Shown here piece by piece: positions 61,944-64,000 of a stretch of DNA of 64,000 nucleotides. The position numbers were made by a program, and so were the translations under genes. This DNA is from Sapria himalayana (lineage: Eukaryota; Streptophyta; Magnoliopsida; Malpighiales; Rafflesiaceae). Position 1 is the first letter of the stretch, and every line of letters begins with the position of its first letter. Where the stretch lies: positions 62,001 through 126,000 of the forward strand of contig JAREIK010001332.1 in assembly GCA_029783825.1 (NCBI GenBank), given 5' to 3'. The notes beneath the pieces were generated by a model that was not told the origin of the DNA, searched no databases, and saw only the letters and a list, made by a program, of their open reading frames with translations.

Positions 61944-62200
61944 ATATACTGGAATGCAAGCCACTAGAGATTAAAGAACTAACAAGGCAAGCAAAAAATG
62001 CCAAGTATCTTCTAAATAAAAACACTACTGCCTATGAACAATAAGCAGGGCACTGAACCCCATTCTTTCCCATGAGCGATACTGGAATGCATGCCACTAA
62101 AGATTAAAGAACTAAGAAGGCAAGCAAAAATGCTCAATATCTTCAAAATAAAAACACTACTGCGCATGAGCGATAAGCAACGTATAACTCTTTTAATTAT
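61944..62200. repeat. Tandem duplication, about 143-bp unit
   Basis: ATACTGGAATGCA...GATTAAAGAACTAA...AAAACACTACTGC occurs at 61946 and again at 62089, differing by a few bases. It is in hexosaminidase intron sequence upstream of the catalytic exon and has no coding sign. Confidence 0.85.
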
Positions 62201-63290
62201 CTCGCTACAGTAACCATATAACTTTGTATATGCTGGAGAACATTAATAACAAACCTCATGATCCATGTAAGACTTCAAGCAAATCTATTGGTTTTGTTAA
62301 TTCACAATCACTCTTGTATAAACAGATGCAAAATGATTAATTTTCATTGAAATAATATGAATATATTTATTTTCAATTGCATTCATTGACTTAATTAGAT
62401 TCAGCACAACATAAAACAATAAAAACAGTACCTCATTGTCACTTGAATATTTCCAACAATGCTACCAATGATTACCCATGTTGACGATGGCCAATTTCTT
62501 ATTACTATATCAAGAGCGAAATTTTTAACAAAATAATTAATTTTAAAGAGTATTTAAAAAAATTCTACCATGTTTTATCTAGTTTCGTATTTGACTACTA
62601 GTTTCGTATTTAAAAAATAATTAATTTTTAACAATGATTACCCAACCTGAATTACTACTTATAGTTTGAGAATGTTGAACCTACCTCCTTAATAGACTTA
62701 GCTCTAGTTTGAGAATGTTGGGTATGCCTCTCTCTCCTAATATAAAATTTAAATAATAAGTGATTAAATCTCCTAGTTTCCAACACAATATGAGCATGTA
62801 TCAATTAACAATCATGGACAACCACATAATATGGTTCAAAGAGATTTCCCAACTAAGAAACTTCACAATCTTCAAATTTTATATAATCTGAATTTGTTGA
62901 TAATAATGATGAATACATGAGAGTAAAATCATACTAAGTACCAATATATTCAATAATAACCAATTGATAACTCTATATATTAACTAATAGTCTAGATAGT
63001 AATATACGTATATATATATATATATTTATATCTAGGTGCAATATCTAAATTCACATTCTACCTAAATTAATTAAAAATTAAGTCATAATAATAAAAGGAT
63101 AACATTCACATTCACTAAATCCTATCAATTTTTGATGAAAATAATTGTATATTCTTTGAGTACCAAAGTATCCAAGAAAAATATATAAACTTTTGATACT
63201 AACTTATCTCATTATATAGAGTAATTGGGGATAAAATAAATAGATCTATAAGGACGCTGACACTCTCCGCTCGATCTGAAGCTTTCCATT
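62200..63290. other. Hexosaminidase intron, AT-rich, no exon recognised
   Basis: I looked here for the preceding GH20 exon (the stretch before the HLGGDEV block) and found none convincing. About 63165-63240 matches the recurring minus-strand copia block and abuts the LINE relic. Confidence 0.45.
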
Positions 63291-63295
63291 TTTGA

Positions 63296-64000
63296 GTGAA
63301 AAAACTCGATCTGAAGCTAAAAATGGACAAAATCAATTCTCTCTTTGATAAAAAATTCTTCTCTTCATCTTCAAAACAGACCGCGCACTTCTTTCCGAAG
63401 TTTGACGCAAAAAATGGAGAATCGGCTGTTATTTTTGAAGCAGAGGAGATAAAGAAGCTTGCAGATGCCTACAAGTTCACCCTCATAAGAAAATTTTCCC
63501 ACTGCCGACCAAATTACAAAGCACTGTATGATTTCGTGGTCTGATTAAAGCTTCGGCAAATAGTGAAGATTGCGAACTATGATGAAAAACACACGTTGTT
63601 ACAGTTTAAGGAGGATGACTTCCTCAGACTCTGGCTTTGAGGTACGTGGAACATAGCAGGCTACCCAATGTGTGTTTTCAAGTGGACACCTGACTTTTCT
63701 CCATTTGTGGAATCCTCGAAGTCCCTGGTATGGTTCTCGCTACCTAGACTGCCTCTTCATGTATTCAATAAACAAGCTTTATACTCCATAGCCCTTTGCT
63801 TGGGCAAGTTATGGCTACTGAACGAAGCTACAGCTTGTGTTACCAGGCCAAGCATGGCAAGAATCTGCATGGAAATTGACTTTAAGTCGCTTCCACCACA
63901 CAGAATCTGGGTAGGCAGCAAAATGGAGGAATGATTATGGCAGGAGTTTGTTCCAGAATCCATGCCTTTTTACTACCTTAATTGCCTAAAACAGGAACAT
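63296..64000 (+). pseudogene. LINE ORF1-like DUF4283 domain relic, runs off the window
   Basis: One plus-strand frame with three TGA stops (63542, 63638, 63932) and no frameshift. It encodes ADAYKFTLIRKFSHCRPNY, YDEKHTLLQFKEDDFLRLW, GTWNIAGYPMCVFKWTPDF, VWFSLPRLPLHVFNKQALYSIA and RPSMARICMEIDF, the pattern of the plant DUF4283 domain found at the N-terminus of L1-type ORF1 and related proteins. The closing FYYLNCLKQEH looks like the start of the zinc knuckle that normally follows, with one Cys lost. The start codon is unsure (ATG at 63323 or a GTG at 63296). Confidence 0.85.

Noticed and set aside
62257..62330. Possible upstream hexosaminidase exon (minus-strand SDCELTKPIDLLEVLHG before a GT)
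   Set aside because: A vague resemblance to the DC...PLD...VI.G stretch of the family, but the spacing is wrong and the phase at the donor does not fit the next exon.

Overview
The window is AT-rich, repeat-laden nuclear DNA of a flowering plant. The evidence is split exons of a plant-type beta-hexosaminidase, degenerate plant Ty1/copia, hAT and L1-like transposons, and no bacterial-style operons. I cannot name the species; the heavy load of GC-rich hAT elements in AT-rich DNA would fit a monocot, but that is a guess.

The only host gene I can support is a GH20 beta-N-acetylhexosaminidase on the minus strand. Five exons (61814-61743, 40297-40264, 40045-39947, 31792-31733, 31635-31385) splice into one open frame of 172 codons. 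They include the catalytic HLGGDEV block and the GGEVCMW block. The exons are separated by introns of about 21.4 kb, 0.2 kb, 8.2 kb and 0.1 kb. The 5' exons and the last exon(s) were not found and probably lie outside the window. One intron appears to use a GC donor. The two long introns are filled with nested transposons.

The rest is a layered graveyard. The oldest layer is a set of heavily decayed Ty1/copia copies in both orientations (integrase, RT, RNase H, leader and LTR fragments recur). On top lies a family of hAT elements, called hAT-A here, with termini TAGAGGTGTCAA, GC-rich subterminal arms and 8-bp target duplications. One copy (4756-8358) still carries a near full-length transposase frame broken only by three stop codons. 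Two larger copies (about 41.5-45.4 kb and 27.9-31.1 kb) are more decayed, and many short non-autonomous derivatives are scattered through the window. Three further hAT-like families (B, C, D) are recognised by termini and 8-bp duplications, with nesting up to three deep. L1-type LINE remnants lie at 34.4-35.0 kb and at the right end.

Region by region: 1-17.5 kb copia debris with hAT-A copies, including the near-complete element; 17.5-31.1 kb copia with hAT-A/B/C nests; 31.4-40.3 kb four hexosaminidase exons around an 8 kb TE-filled intron; 40.3-61.7 kb the giant intron, holding a hAT-A relic, a tandem duplication, a 2.5 kb pyrimidine-rich tract (50.26-52.73 kb), a minus-strand copia copy with a hAT-D inside, and a plus-strand copia copy; 61.7-64 kb one hexosaminidase exon and an L1-like DUF4283 relic.

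No tRNA, rRNA, CRISPR or bacterial features were seen. Most long open frames here are low-complexity or GC-rich transposon arms, not genes.
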